Part shown: in pieces, positions 7,900 through 16,795 of the stretch
How positions within the stretch are numbered: position 1 is the stretch's first letter
Layout: the number at the start of each line of letters is the position of its first letter
Assembly (NCBI GenBank): GCA_011523545.1
Contig: WTGN01000013.1
Coordinates: 144,877 to 208,258 of the forward strand
Source: Chloroflexota bacterium
Lineage (GTDB): Bacteria > Chloroflexota > Anaerolineae > Aggregatilineales > Phototrophicaceae
DNA: 63,382 bases
Direction: 5' to 3'
Program-made: the position numbers and the translations under genes
The notes under the pieces: model-generated
What the model saw: the letters and a program-made list of their open reading frames with translations, nothing else
Told to the model about the DNA's origin: nothing
Databases searched by the model: none

Positions 7900-8388
7900 C
7901 TATTCGTCGGCCCGGTAATCGCCGCTGGCGCCGCCGCGCTTTTCCAGCAGCCGGATGTCGGCGATGCGCATGCCGCGGTCGACCGCTTTCGCCATGTCGT
8001 ATATGGTCAGCGCCGCGACCGAGACAGCCGTGAGCGCCTCCATTTCGACGCCGGTTCGCCCGCTTGTTTTGACCATCGCCTGGATTTCAATGGCGCTCTC
8101 GGCTTCATTATAGGCGAGCTCAAGCCCTATCTTGTTGATGGGCAGCGGATGGCATAGCGGGATCAGGTCGGCGGTTCGCTTGGCCGCCATGACGCCGGCG
8201 ATACGCGCGACGGTCAGGACGTCGCCCTTCTTGATGTTGCCCGCGCGAATCAGGGCCAGGGTCGCCGGTTGCATCAGGACGGCCCCGGCAGCGCGCGCGA
8301 CGCGTTCGCTGATCGCTTTGCCGCCCACATCAACCATATCGGCGCGGCCGGTCTCATCCAGATGAGTCAGTTTGTCCCTTGCTGTCAT
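7900..8388 (-). CDS. moaC: Cyclic pyranopterin monophosphate synthase MoaC
   Basis: MoaC converts the MoaA product (3',8-cyclo-dihydro-GTP) into cyclic pyranopterin monophosphate, the substrate of the MoaDE protein encoded just downstream. The 162-residue protein is full length and strongly conserved: [16 protein letters not shown] at the N-terminus, [16 protein letters not shown] in the middle, and the catalytic region [35 protein letters not shown] with the conserved Lys and Asp. AGGAG lies 7 nt upstream of the ATG. No moaA, moeA or molybdate transporter is in the window, so the rest of the pathway must lie elsewhere. Confidence 0.96.
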   Translation of the reverse strand: MTARDKLTHLDETGRADMVDVGGKAISERVARAAGAVLMQPATLALIRAGNIKKGDVLTVARIAGVMAAKRTADLIPLCHPLPINKIGLELAYNEAESAIEIQAMVKTSGRTGVEMEALTAVSVAALTIYDMAKAVDRGMRIADIRLLEKRGGASGDYRADE

Positions 8389-8442
8389 AGGCTAGCTCCT
8401 GGTCTCCGCGATCCGGGTCACTTGCCTTCACGCTCCTGAGCA

Positions 8443-9120
8443 TCAAGATTGAGGTGGGATTTCAATCTCCGGCGAGAATACGACGCCGTCGCTCAGGATG
8501 TCGAGCCCTTGATCGGCATAAATCTGGCGGGCGCCGCCGCTCCCCGGCTGATGCGCGCCGGCGACCCGCATGCGGTAGTAGGCGCTGGCCCGGCCACCGT
8601 CGGCGATCATGTCGGGAGAGGCAAGCAGCTCCAACGAATGGACACAAGTCTGCCGCGGACCGAGGAGGCGGATATCGCTCTCGTCATAGCCCGCCGGATT
8701 AGGGTCGGCGCGCTCGTTCAAGTCGACCGCCGGCGCAATCACGATGCCCAATCCGTCGGTCTCATCATCGGCATCGGCCACGGCGATATTGTCCGCCTGG
8801 AAAACAATGGGCACAGCGCCCAGGGACATGTTTGTCAACGACAAGCGCAGCATGAGCGCGCCTTCGTCATTGATGCCGCCGGTATTGAGCGCCAGCCGCA
8901 GCGGGTCCCGCGTTTGACGCCCCAGGATCGACTGATGCGCCGCCAAGCCCGCCGCGGCCGGCAAGCGCGCGCATGGAATGCCGCCGAAGAAGCGCGGCGA
9001 CAGCTCAGCGAGAAAATCGGGCAATCGCTCAGGCAAAACGAAAACCACGAGCACAATCAGCAGAATGAGGCCGATGAAGGCATTGGGATTGTTGCGGTCC
9101 AGTCTGAGCAAGCCGGTCAA
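8443..9120 (-). CDS. Membrane-anchored protein of unknown function
   Basis: A 225-residue protein I do not recognise. Residues about 14-32 (AFIGLILLIVLVVFVLP) form one transmembrane segment, and the remaining 190 residues are probably outside the cell. The outer part is beta-rich (LMLRLSLTNMSLGAVPIVFQADNIAVAD) and could be an Ig-like or lipoprotein-like fold. It has no cysteine suitable for lipidation. The TTG start overlaps the miaA stop as TTGA, so it is translated coupled to miaA. The moaC start lies 54 bp downstream of its stop. No enzymatic motif is visible. Confidence 0.7.
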   Translation of the reverse strand: MTGLLRLDRNNPNAFIGLILLIVLVVFVLPERLPDFLAELSPRFFGGIPCARLPAAAGLAAHQSILGRQTRDPLRLALNTGGINDEGALMLRLSLTNMSLGAVPIVFQADNIAVADADDETDGLGIVIAPAVDLNERADPNPAGYDESDIRLLGPRQTCVHSLELLASPDMIADGGRASAYYRMRVAGAHQPGSGGARQIYADQGLDILSDGVVFSPEIEIPPQS

Positions 9121-10052
9121 TCACCCCGTTGGAGCCAGTCTCGCAGCGTCCGCGCCAAAACGCTGGCGTCTGCATCATTCACATTATGCCACAGAATGCC
9201 GTTGTCGTGCCCGCGGAACCAGACGTCCTGGCGGCGGATGAACTCGTGCGTGCTGAACTTGGCGCGCTCGATGGCGGCATCCAGCGGGTCGCCGTCCAGA
9301 ATATGCCCGGCGATCTCCAGGTAGCCGAGGCCGCTCATTGAGGGCAGGGCGCGGTCATAGCCCATTTCCAGGAGTCGCCTGACTTCATCCACCAGGCCGG
9401 CGGCTATCATGGCGTCGACGCGCGCGTCGACCCTTGGATACAGTATCTCGCGCGGCAGGCGCAGGCCGAGCGACAGAATGCGATAAGGCGGCGGGCGCTT
9501 CACCTGCAAATCGCTGATGGCTTGCCCGGTGGTGATCTGGACTTCCAGGGCGCGGATGACGCGGCGCACATTGTTGGGGTGGATCCGCCCGGCGGAAACC
9601 GGGTCAACCTGGCGCAGCCGATCATGCAATGCCCCGGGCGACTTTTCGACGGCATAATTCTCCAGCTCGGCGCGCAATTCCCGGTCGGGCGGGACGCGCG
9701 GGATCGACCAGCCTTCTTCCACCGCGCTGATGTATTGCCCGCTGCCGCCGACCAGAAACGGTATGGCGCCGCGCCCATGGATTTCGTTTATGGCGCGGTA
9801 TGCGGCGTCCTGATATTCCGCCAGGCTGAGGTTGTAATCGGGATTGACGATGTCAATCAGGTGATGGGGGACTCGCGCCTGCTGCGCGGGCCTGGGCTTG
9901 GCGGTGCCGATGTCCATGTAACGGTAGATTTGCCGGCTGTCGGCGCCGACGATTTCCCCGCCCAGGCTTTCCGCCAGCTCAATCGCCAGCCCGGTCTTGC
10001 CGACCCCGGTGGGGCCGAGCACGATCACGAGCGGCCAGGCCTCACCAGTCAA
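9117..10052 (-). CDS. miaA: tRNA dimethylallyltransferase
   Basis: MiaA transfers a dimethylallyl group to N6 of adenosine 37 in tRNAs that read codons starting with U. Motifs are the P-loop LGPTGVGKTGLAIELAE, the DSRQIYRYMDIGTAKP substrate loop, VPHHLIDIV, FLVGGSGQYI and the C-terminal YLEIAGHILDG region. I placed the start at the TTG at 10052 (LTGEAWPLVIV) because GGAGG lies 7 nt upstream. The frame stays open to 10154, but that extension overlaps yraN and is not MiaA-like. With this start it has 311 residues, the usual size, and overlaps the yraN end by 11 bp. Confidence 0.93.
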   Translation of the reverse strand: MTGEAWPLVIVLGPTGVGKTGLAIELAESLGGEIVGADSRQIYRYMDIGTAKPRPAQQARVPHHLIDIVNPDYNLSLAEYQDAAYRAINEIHGRGAIPFLVGGSGQYISAVEEGWSIPRVPPDRELRAELENYAVEKSPGALHDRLRQVDPVSAGRIHPNNVRRVIRALEVQITTGQAISDLQVKRPPPYRILSLGLRLPREILYPRVDARVDAMIAAGLVDEVRRLLEMGYDRALPSMSGLGYLEIAGHILDGDPLDAAIERAKFSTHEFIRRQDVWFRGHDNGILWHNVNDADASVLARTLRDWLQRGD

Positions 10053-10407
10053 AAGCGTCCTCCACGTGATCAATGCGCGGCGCTCCCTGGGCGGGCAGGG
10101 CGACGGCGATGACGTCGATGCGCCATTGCGTCTGCGAATCCATATCATGGTCATGAAGGAACTGATAGACCGCCTTCAGCATGCGCTCGTGCTTGGCCGC
10201 GGTGATCGATTCCAGAGCGGAGTCGGTGCTGGCGCCGCGGCGCGTCTTCACCTCGACGAATACGAGCATGTCCGCTTGCTTTGCGATGATGTCAAGCTCG
10301 CCGAGCCTGGTCGACCAGTTGCTGTCGATGATGCGGTAGCCTTTGCGACGCAGGTATCTGCGGGCGATCGCTTCGCCGGCCGCGCCTGTTTGCAGCCTCT
10401 GTGCCAT
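10042..10407 (-). CDS. YraN family (UPF0102) nuclease-fold protein
   Basis: A 121-residue protein of the YraN/UPF0102 family, which has a restriction-endonuclease-like fold and no settled function. The family pattern is clear: GAAGEAIARRYLRRKGYRII, then NWSTRLGELDIIA with the conserved Glu and Asp, VFVEVKTRRG with the E-x-K dyad, and WRIDVIAV. The ATG at 10407 is used; a TTG seven codons earlier (10428) is also possible. It is the first gene of the minus-strand group yraN-miaA-unknown-moaC-moaDE-rnc. Confidence 0.88.
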   Translation of the reverse strand: MAQRLQTGAAGEAIARRYLRRKGYRIIDSNWSTRLGELDIIAKQADMLVFVEVKTRRGASTDSALESITAAKHERMLKAVYQFLHDHDMDSQTQWRIDVIAVALPAQGAPRIDHVEDAFDW

Positions 10408-10498
10408 ATTTTGCTTGTCTGCTCCCAACAGTCGCCTACATTATAAGTTACTTTCAGCCGCAGAATTGGCGCATTCCCCTTGCAATCATATCGAAATC

Positions 10499-10596
10499 TG
10501 TAGGGGCGACTCAGCGAGTCGCCCTAATGCACGCATTATCGCTAGCACGGGCGACCGGCGGTCTGTGTCTACGCGACCCAATGGCTCGCCCCTACA
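10499..10596. repeat. Composite palindromic element (full length)
   Basis: A 98-bp copy of the composite form. A left arm starting TGTAGGGGCGACTC is followed by its hairpin, a spacer similar to TAATGCACGCATTATCG, and a right hairpin ending TCGCCCCTACA. The right half carries about 20 extra bases compared with the copy at 15791. Confidence 0.8.
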
Positions 10597-10651
10597 ATTC
10601 TTCCAGGAACTCGTGAAAAGCAATCGCGCAAACTTCTACTACGTGCCCTCA

Positions 10652-10747
10652 TAAAAACTCGGTGTTCTCGGTGGTGAAATCTCAATTGCTTGCTTGCATT
10701 TACTCCAGCCACAAGACTGTTGCAATTGTGGCGTTCTGCGCTAGTAT
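10652..10747 (+). promoter_or_regulatory. Likely hppA promoter and a CTCGGTG repeat
   Basis: TTGCAA (10720-10725), a 16-bp spacer and TAGTAT (10742-10747) make a plausible sigma-70 promoter about 65 bp before hppA. Upstream, around 10652-10672, is CTCGGTGTTCTCGGTGGTGA, a short repeat with relatives near 26680 and 51500. Confidence 0.5.
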
Positions 10748-10812
10748 CGTTTGCTTGAAAAATCACACGGGCAGTGGAGCCCAAATAGGGCAAGAGGGAG
10801 TTGGAAGCGACT

Positions 10813-12945
10813 ATGGATATGAATACAGCGGTCATCATCGCGGTTGCGGCCGGTGTGATCGGCTTGGTGTTCGCGCTATATCAGCGCAGTTACGTGCTGG
10901 CGCAGGACGAAGGCTCGGCGCGCATGCAGCAGATCGCGGCGGCGATTCAAAAGGGAGCGCAGGCCTTTCTAAGCCGCGAATACCGCGCGGTGGCGATTCT
11001 TGTGCTGATCGTTACTGTCGCCCTTGTCCTCTTGAGCCAGACGCCTGGGTCCGGCATGTCGATATTGACGGCGGTGGCCTTCGTCTGCGGCGCGCTGGCT
11101 TCGGGCTTGTCCGGTTATATCGGCATGTACATCGCGGTGCGCGCCAATGTTCGCACGGCGCAGGCGGCTTCGCAGAGCTTGAACCAGGGCTTGCGCGTGG
11201 CCTTCGCCAGCGGGACCGTGATGAGCACGATGGTGGTGTCGCTGGCATTGCTGGGCATCAGCCTGCTGTTCATCACCTTTGTCAATCAACTGGGGGATGC
11301 GGCGCAGGCGGCTTCGGCGCTGGCCGGTTTCGGCTTCGGCGGCACGTCGATCGCCATCTTCGCCCGCGTCGGCGGCGGCATTTACACCAAAGCGGCTGAT
11401 GTCGGCGCGGATTTGGTGGGCAAAACTGAAGCGGGCATCCCCGAAGATGACCCGCGCAATCCGGCGACGATCGCCGATAACGTGGGCGACAATGTCGGCG
11501 ATGTGGCCGGCATGGGCTCCGACCTCTTTGAGAGTTACGCCAGTTCCATCATCGCGGCGCTTTCGCTGGCGACAACGGCCGGCGTCTTTGTCGACGATGG
11601 CCTGCTCGCGGCGCAAGTCTTTCCCATTCTGGTCGCCACCGCGGGCTTGATCATCAGCATCATCGCCAGCTTCCTGGTGAAAACCGAAGAAGGCGCCGAT
11701 CAGGAACGCCTGCTGGGCAGCATCCGCACCGGCATTTACAGCGCCTCAGGTTTGATCGCGGTGGTCATCATCCTCCTCGGTTTGAGCCTGCCCTTTGGCG
11801 ACAAGAGCGTCGGCGTCATCGTCGCCACGCTGAGCGGCCTCGTTGGCGGCGTGCTCATCGGGTACTTCACCGAGTATTTCACCGCCGACACCTATGGCCC
11901 AACGAAAGCGCTGTCGGCATCGGCCGAGGGCGGGGCCGGCATCGTGGTGATCCGCGGCCTGGCCTTGGGCATGATGAGCACGCTGGCGCCGGTCATCATT
12001 GTCGTCATCGTGACGCTGCTGGCGACATCGCAGGCGGGTCTGTATGGCGTGGCGGTGGCGGCCGTCGGCATGCTCTCAACTTTGGGCATCACGCTGGCGA
12101 CCGACGCCTACGGTCCGGTGGCGGATAACGCCGGCGGCATCGCCGAAATGTCCGACCTGCCGGAAGAAGTGCGGGACCGCACCGACGCACTCGACAGCCT
12201 GGGCAATACAACCGCGGCGACCGGCAAAGGCTTCGCCATCGGCTCGGCGGCGATGACAGCCCTGGCCCTGACGGCCGCCTTCATTACAGCGCTTACCGCC
12301 GGCGGCAGCACGGCACTGGGCGCGGCCGTGAATCCGGCGGAGTTGCTGCTGAATCCGCAATTTGTGACCGGGCTCTTCATTGGCGGTCTGCTGCCCTATG
12401 TCTTCAGCGCCCTGACGATGGTGGCGGTCGGCGATGCGGCGCAGCAGATTGTTGAAGAAGTGCGGCGCCAATTCCGCGAAATCAAGGGCATCATGGAAGG
12501 CGAGGCCGATCCGGATTATGAGCGCTGTGTCGCCATCAGCACCGATAGCGCGATCAAGCAGATGCTGCTGCCGGGCGTCATCGCCGTCGGCGTGCCGGTC
12601 GGCATGGCGCTGCTGGCGGTATTGGGCAATGGCAATATCCTGGGCAAATTCATCGCGCCGATTTCGCTGGTGGGCGTCTTGCTCGGCTCGCTGGTTTCCG
12701 CCTTTATGCTGGCGGTGATGATGGCGAATGCGGGCGGCGCCTGGGACAACGCCAAGAAGCACATCGAAGCCGGCAACCTGGGCGGCAAAGGATCGGATGC
12801 TCACAAAGCGGCCGTCGTCGGGGATACCGTCGGCGATCCCTTCAAAGACACCTCGGGCCCGTCGCTGAATATCCTGCTGAAGCTGCTGGCGATTGTGTCG
12901 CTGGTGATCGCACCCTTGATCGGCGGCGCCTTCCCGCCGCTGTAG
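10813..12945 (+). CDS. hppA: Membrane ion-pumping pyrophosphatase (K+-dependent type)
   Basis: An integral membrane pump that couples pyrophosphate hydrolysis to H+ (or Na+) export, with about 16 transmembrane helices in 710 residues. The pyrophosphate and Mg site is intact: DVGADLVGKTEAGIPEDD and DNVGDNVGDVAGMGSDLFESY in the first third, TDAYGPVADNAGGIAEM in the middle, and GDTVGDPFKDTSGPSLN near the end. GNTTAATGKGFAIGSA has Ala where K+-independent enzymes have Lys, which points to K+ dependence. I did not settle H+ versus Na+ specificity. The ATG at 10813 is preferred over the TTG at 10801 because AGGGAG fits it better. The gene stands alone. Confidence 0.96.
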   Translation: MDMNTAVIIAVAAGVIGLVFALYQRSYVLAQDEGSARMQQIAAAIQKGAQAFLSREYRAVAILVLIVTVALVLLSQTPGSGMSILTAVAFVCGALASGLSGYIGMYIAVRANVRTAQAASQSLNQGLRVAFASGTVMSTMVVSLALLGISLLFITFVNQLGDAAQAASALAGFGFGGTSIAIFARVGGGIYTKAADVGADLVGKTEAGIPEDDPRNPATIADNVGDNVGDVAGMGSDLFESYASSIIAALSLATTAGVFVDDGLLAAQVFPILVATAGLIISIIASFLVKTEEGADQERLLGSIRTGIYSASGLIAVVIILLGLSLPFGDKSVGVIVATLSGLVGGVLIGYFTEYFTADTYGPTKALSASAEGGAGIVVIRGLALGMMSTLAPVIIVVIVTLLATSQAGLYGVAVAAVGMLSTLGITLATDAYGPVADNAGGIAEMSDLPEEVRDRTDALDSLGNTTAATGKGFAIGSAAMTALALTAAFITALTAGGSTALGAAVNPAELLLNPQFVTGLFIGGLLPYVFSALTMVAVGDAAQQIVEEVRRQFREIKGIMEGEADPDYERCVAISTDSAIKQMLLPGVIAVGVPVGMALLAVLGNGNILGKFIAPISLVGVLLGSLVSAFMLAVMMANAGGAWDNAKKHIEAGNLGGKGSDAHKAAVVGDTVGDPFKDTSGPSLNILLKLLAIVSLVIAPLIGGAFPPL

Positions 12946-12976
12946 CAAGCGCCAACGACACGAATTCAAATGCAGG

Positions 12977-13130
12977 TGTAGGGGCGACCTACCAGGTCGC
13001 CCGCCCATTTAGAAGTTGTAGGGGCGACTCGGTGAGTCGCCCGCTCCAACCAACACGCTGTGTAGGGGCGACTCGGTGAGTCGCCCGCTCCAACCTAAGC
13101 TCTGTGTAAGGGCGATATACCATGTCACCC
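12977..13130. repeat. Cluster of four palindromic elements
   Basis: Four copies in a row (about 12977-13003, 13018-13042, 13062-13086 and a degenerate one at 13104-13130). The middle two form a 44-bp tandem unit that includes the flank CGCTCCAACC. The stem of the first is CGACCT/AGGTCG and the next two are CGACTC/GAGTCG, so stems differ while loops stay short. Confidence 0.85.
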
Positions 13131-13146
13131 GAAATAAGGACTGCTT

Positions 13147-13611
13147 ATGAAAATGGAACAAGACGGACCGCGCGGTCTCTATTTTGAAGAATTCGAAATT
13201 GGCGCGACGATGCGCAGTCGCGGCCGCACCATCACTGAAGCCGACCTGGTTGGTTTCGCCGCCTTGACCGGCGATTACAACCCGATGCACACCGATGCCG
13301 ATTACGCCAAGGATTCCTTCATGGGTCAGCGCGTGGCCCATGGCATGTTGACCCTGAGTTACGCTTTCGGCCAAGCCTATCAATTGGGCATCCTGGAACG
13401 CACTGTGCTGGGCTTCCGCGGCCTGGAGATGAAGTTCAGCAGCCCGGTCTATATCGGCGATACCATCCACGTGGAGCTGAAAGTGGCCGAGACCAAAGCG
13501 GCGCGCCGGCTGGGCGGCGGCACGGTCGTCCTCGACACGCGCATCGTCAAGCAGGACGGGACGGTCGTGCAGAAGGGCAGCCTGTCCCTGCTGATGATGT
13601 CCAAGCCCTGA
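13147..13611 (+). CDS. MaoC-family hot-dog dehydratase
   Basis: A 154-residue hot-dog-fold protein of the MaoC family, whose members hydrate or dehydrate acyl-CoA thioesters. The (R)-hydratase motif is visible around residues 36-70: FAALTGDYNPMHTDADYA carries the catalytic Asp and His, followed by VAHGMLTLSYA. The strand GFRGLEMKFSSPVYIGDTIHVELKV completes the fold. AAGGA lies 8-12 nt before the ATG. It stands alone between the repeat cluster and a convergent gene, so the substrate (fatty acid, polyhydroxyalkanoate or a branched acyl-CoA) cannot be inferred. Confidence 0.88.
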   Translation: MKMEQDGPRGLYFEEFEIGATMRSRGRTITEADLVGFAALTGDYNPMHTDADYAKDSFMGQRVAHGMLTLSYAFGQAYQLGILERTVLGFRGLEMKFSSPVYIGDTIHVELKVAETKAARRLGGGTVVLDTRIVKQDGTVVQKGSLSLLMMSKP

Positions 13612-13628
13612 AGGCGCTGCCTTTGACT

Positions 13629-15083
13629 TTAGCGCAGGTCTCGCCGCAGGAGCGCCACCGCCGCTTTGGCGGACAACAAAGCCTGCGGGCTGCCGCCGCC
13701 AGGCAATACAGACCCACCCACGTGATACAGCCCCTTGATATGCCGGCTGCGAATCTGCGGTCGAGCGAGCGCCGCCTGTCGTCCATGCGGCAATTCTCCG
13801 TGCAATGCGCCGCGCCAGGCGCCCGTCATCCGCTGCAAGTCGACCGGCGTCAAATGCTTCTCAATGCGAATGCTGTCGCGCAGGTCCAGCCCGTATCGCC
13901 GTTCGAGAATGGACAGAATGCGATCGCGCGCCGCGGCACGCTGCGTCGTCCAGTCAATTTTCTCCGACAATGGCGGCGCAACTACCTGAATCAGCCAATT
14001 CTCTTGATTGAATGGCGCGTCTGCCGTCTCTATTTTGCAGCTGATATTCAGCGTGATTGTCGGGTCGTCAGGCATCAGCGCGCGCCGATGAACATGCTCA
14101 AACTCGGCCCGATAATCCTCCGAGAAGAAGATGTTGTGCGGCGCAAGCTGCGGAAAAGTCCCGCGGACGCCAAGCAGCATGACGAAGGCCGAGCTGGACA
14201 TAGGCGTCCGGAGCAGGCTGCGCAGCGCGGGCGCAGGGATTGCATGCTCCGGCAGCAGGTGGCGCGCCGTCGCAATGGCGTCCAGGTTTGACAGCACCGC
14301 ATCGGCGGGCAAGAAGTCGCCATCGGCCGCGAGCCTGACGCCGGTCGCTCGCCCTCCCTCCACCACAATCTGTTTGACCGGGCAATCCAGGCGGACCGTG
14401 ACATCAAATTCCTCCGCCAGCTTTTGCAGCGCCGCCGGGATGGCAGAGAGACCGCCGCGCGGAACCCACAGGCCATCATTGAGCATGGCATGCGCCAACT
14501 CGCTGAAAGCAGCCGGGACGTCAAAGGGACTGCCACCGCTGTGGGCGGCGCAACTGGCGAGCGCATGCCGCAGTTTTTGGGCGCGGACAAAACGCCCGCT
14601 GATGCCGAAGGCGCTGCGCAGCGGACCGGCGCGCAGCCAACTTCGCAACAAGGACCCGTTCGTGAAGCCATATCCGCGCATTCGGTGCAGGTCGGCGGCA
14701 TAGGCGAGGAAGCGCAGGGCGTCAGCGACGGCGTCCGGATGGAGCGGCGCAATCTGCGCTGCAGTACGCGCCCAATCCCGGCTGAGGTCAAGCCGGCCGC
14801 CATCAGGGAAGAAGTAACGCGTCTGCGGGTCAACCGGCACAAGGCGCAGATAATCAGCCATTTCCCGCCCGACATCGTCAAACAACGCTTCGAGCGGCGC
14901 GCGCGAATAGAAGGGCGCGGGCGCGATGTCCCAGCGGAAACCGCCGGCCTGGTACGCAAAGAGCATGCCGCCCGGCTGCCGGTTTTTCTCCAATACCGTG
15001 ACGTCATAGCCGGCCTGCGCCAGGCGAACTGCCGCCGCCAAGCCGCCGACGCCGGCCCCTATGATGATGATGGACTCAGGCAT
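13629..15083 (-). CDS. CrtI-like FAD-dependent oxidoreductase (phytoene desaturase family)
   Basis: A 484-residue flavoprotein. The N-terminus has the dinucleotide-binding motif IIIIGAGVGGLAAAVRLAQAGYDVTVLEKN with GGMLFAYQAGGFRWDIAP, characteristic of the CrtI/carotenoid-desaturase-isomerase group. The C-terminus shows the matching motif GLYHVGGSVLPGGGSPQALLSAKAA, which closes the FAD site. Family members desaturate or isomerise carotenoids or act on related polyenes and retinoids. No phytoene synthase or other crt gene is near, so the substrate is open. It is followed by a convergent MaoC gene 17 bp away. The SRPBCC gene lies 160 bp upstream on the same strand and may be functionally linked. 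Confidence 0.85.
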   Translation of the reverse strand: MPESIIIIGAGVGGLAAAVRLAQAGYDVTVLEKNRQPGGMLFAYQAGGFRWDIAPAPFYSRAPLEALFDDVGREMADYLRLVPVDPQTRYFFPDGGRLDLSRDWARTAAQIAPLHPDAVADALRFLAYAADLHRMRGYGFTNGSLLRSWLRAGPLRSAFGISGRFVRAQKLRHALASCAAHSGGSPFDVPAAFSELAHAMLNDGLWVPRGGLSAIPAALQKLAEEFDVTVRLDCPVKQIVVEGGRATGVRLAADGDFLPADAVLSNLDAIATARHLLPEHAIPAPALRSLLRTPMSSSAFVMLLGVRGTFPQLAPHNIFFSEDYRAEFEHVHRRALMPDDPTITLNISCKIETADAPFNQENWLIQVVAPPLSEKIDWTTQRAAARDRILSILERRYGLDLRDSIRIEKHLTPVDLQRMTGAWRGALHGELPHGRQAALARPQIRSRHIKGLYHVGGSVLPGGGSPQALLSAKAAVALLRRDLR

Positions 15084-15243
15084 GGCGCAGTCTTTCGCAT
15101 TTTGCCGCGCTCGGCAATCGACGTTTGCATTGCCAAGCTGTCAAATAACATGCGGACATCAACGCAGTTCTCTTGAATGTCAAATGGCAGGTGAAATTAA
15201 GATACAGCAAGCGCTTGAGCTTGGCAAATTGCCTGACAGGCGC

Positions 15244-15714
15244 TTAGGCTGCTTGTAGAGCCCGCCGCGTCCGCCAATGACGATAGGCAAACAACAGGCG
15301 CAGCGGCAGGCCGTCAAAGGCGAGCCGGGTGAGCAGGCCGCGGTAGCCGCGCCGATGCGCCAGGGTGATGCGGTCGGTCAACTGGACGCCGCCGGCGGTC
15401 TCGCGAAAGACGTGCTCGTGCCGCCAGTAAGCCATCGGGCCATTGATCTGCAAATCGGCGAAAGATTCGGGACTGGGCCCGCTCTCGTGGCGGGCGGTCC
15501 AGCGGATGGGCAAGGGGCCGAACCAGAGCGTAAACTCGACTTCGCCCTCCGTCAGCGAGCGGCGTTCATCTCTGTGCAGCTGCATGCGGACGGGCGGCGG
15601 CGTCAAGGCGGCCAGGGCGCGCGGATCTTCGTGAAAGCGCCTCATATCGTCGAGCGTGGTCTTGATGAAGCTCGTCTTTTGGAAGCGGCGCGTTTTGGCG
15701 GGCAACTCGTTCAT
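15244..15714 (-). CDS. SRPBCC-superfamily ligand-binding protein
   Basis: A 156-residue protein with the START/Bet v1-type (SRPBCC) pattern. The N-terminal FQKTSFIKTTLDDMRRFHEDPRALAALTPPP is the usual helix-grip start. The beta sheet includes VEFTLWFGPLPIRWTARH and PMAYWRHEHVFRETAGGVQLTDRITL, and an amphipathic C-terminal helix follows. Such proteins bind hydrophobic ligands, and some are cyclases or epimerase-like partners (the relatives often annotated CDP-paratose 2-epimerase). It is encoded before the CrtI-like gene, so a hydrophobic or polyene substrate is possible, but that is inference. Confidence 0.75.
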   Translation of the reverse strand: MNELPAKTRRFQKTSFIKTTLDDMRRFHEDPRALAALTPPPVRMQLHRDERRSLTEGEVEFTLWFGPLPIRWTARHESGPSPESFADLQINGPMAYWRHEHVFRETAGGVQLTDRITLAHRRGYRGLLTRLAFDGLPLRLLFAYRHWRTRRALQAA

Positions 15715-15790
15715 GGCGCTGGTGGCTCCTTGCCTCCGTTCTCTTCTTTAATTGACCTGCTAATTTCCGTCTTCAATCATAGCGAAATCC

Positions 15791-15865
15791 GTAGGGGCGA
15801 CTCGGTGAGTCGCCCTAAAGCGCGCACCATTACAAGCACGGGCGACCCAATGGCTCGCCCCTACA
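15791..15865. repeat. Composite palindromic element (best full-length copy)
   Basis: A clean 75-bp composite. The left hairpin GTAGGGGCGACTC-GGT-GAGTCGCCC is followed by the spacer TAAAGCGCGCACCATTACAA and GCAC, and then the right hairpin GGGCGACCCAATGGCTCGCC ending CCTACA. The ends TGTAGGGGCGA and TCGCCCCTACA are inverted repeats of each other. Confidence 0.85.
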
Positions 15866-15973
15866 GAACTTCATTTGCCCGAGTTCAACTCTTTTGTGTG
15901 AGCCCAAATGTGACTCGCGAGCGGCTGCAGCTAGCCATTTTAGGACAAAACAAATGCGCGGCGAGGGCACGAT

Positions 15974-16795
15974 TCATGCGCTCGGCAACGTCAAATCATC
16001 GCGGCAGGCATTGATGGCGTCGCGCAGGGAGGCGGCCGCGGTCGCTGGATCATCGGCGAAGATGATGCCGCGCGAAGAATTGATGATTAAGCCGCGCCCG
16101 GCGCTATTCAGTCCCGCGCGAATGACGGCGTCGACATCACCGCCCTGGGCGCCAATGCCGGGGACGAGCAGGGTCATATCGCCGGCGATGGCGCGGATGC
16201 GCGTCATGTCTTCCGGATTGGTCGCCGCCGCAACCAGCATGCAGTTGCCATTTTCATTCCATTCCTCAACCACCATTTCGGCGACGACCTGCCACAGCGG
16301 CCCTTGGGGCAGGCGGAGATTCTGTATCTCGGCTGAGCCAGGGTTTGAAGTGCGGCAGAGGATGATGCAGGCTTTGCCCTCGTATTCGAGGAAGGGCTGC
16401 AAGGCATCGCGGCCGAGGTAAGGATTGAGCGTGACGGCGTCGAAGCCGAGTTCATCAAAGATCGAGCGGGCGTAAGCGGCGCTGGTGTTGCCGATATCGC
16501 CGCGCTTGGCATCGCAAATCGTCAAGATATCGGGCTGGCTTTGGCGCAGATACTCCAGCGAAGCGGCCAGTTGCCGCCAGCCGCTGGCGCCATTCGCTTC
16601 ATAAAAGGCCATATTGAACTTGTAGGCAGAGGCGTATGGCGCGCTGGCGTCGATAATTGCGCGGTTGAACGCGAGTTGTGGCCACTCGTCGGCGCTGAAG
16701 GCGGCGGGGATCATGCCGATATCGCTGTCGAGACCGACGCAGAGCAGGGAACCCGCGGCATCGACGCGAGCGTTGTATTTGTCTAGCGCTTTCAA
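15974..16795 (-). CDS. pyrF: Orotidine 5'-phosphate decarboxylase
   Basis: PyrF makes UMP from OMP, the last step of de novo pyrimidine synthesis. The protein is the longer group-2 type, 273 residues with this start. The catalytic motif ICDAKRGDIGNTSAAYA is intact (Asp-x-Lys-x-x-Asp), and VPGIGAQGGD near the C-terminus makes the phosphate site. I use the TTG at 16795, whose last two bases overlap the pyrE TGA (TTGA). The frame is open to 16834, but the extra residues lie inside pyrE. It is the last gene of the pyrBCDEF operon. Confidence 0.93.
   Translation of the reverse strand: MKALDKYNARVDAAGSLLCVGLDSDIGMIPAAFSADEWPQLAFNRAIIDASAPYASAYKFNMAFYEANGASGWRQLAASLEYLRQSQPDILTICDAKRGDIGNTSAAYARSIFDELGFDAVTLNPYLGRDALQPFLEYEGKACIILCRTSNPGSAEIQNLRLPQGPLWQVVAEMVVEEWNENGNCMLVAAATNPEDMTRIRAIAGDMTLLVPGIGAQGGDVDAVIRAGLNSAGRGLIINSSRGIIFADDPATAAASLRDAINACRDDLTLPSA

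Noticed and set aside
12977..13130. Regularly spaced repeats considered as a CRISPR array
   Set aside because: The units are short palindromes with nearly identical spacers, only four copies, and no cas genes are nearby.
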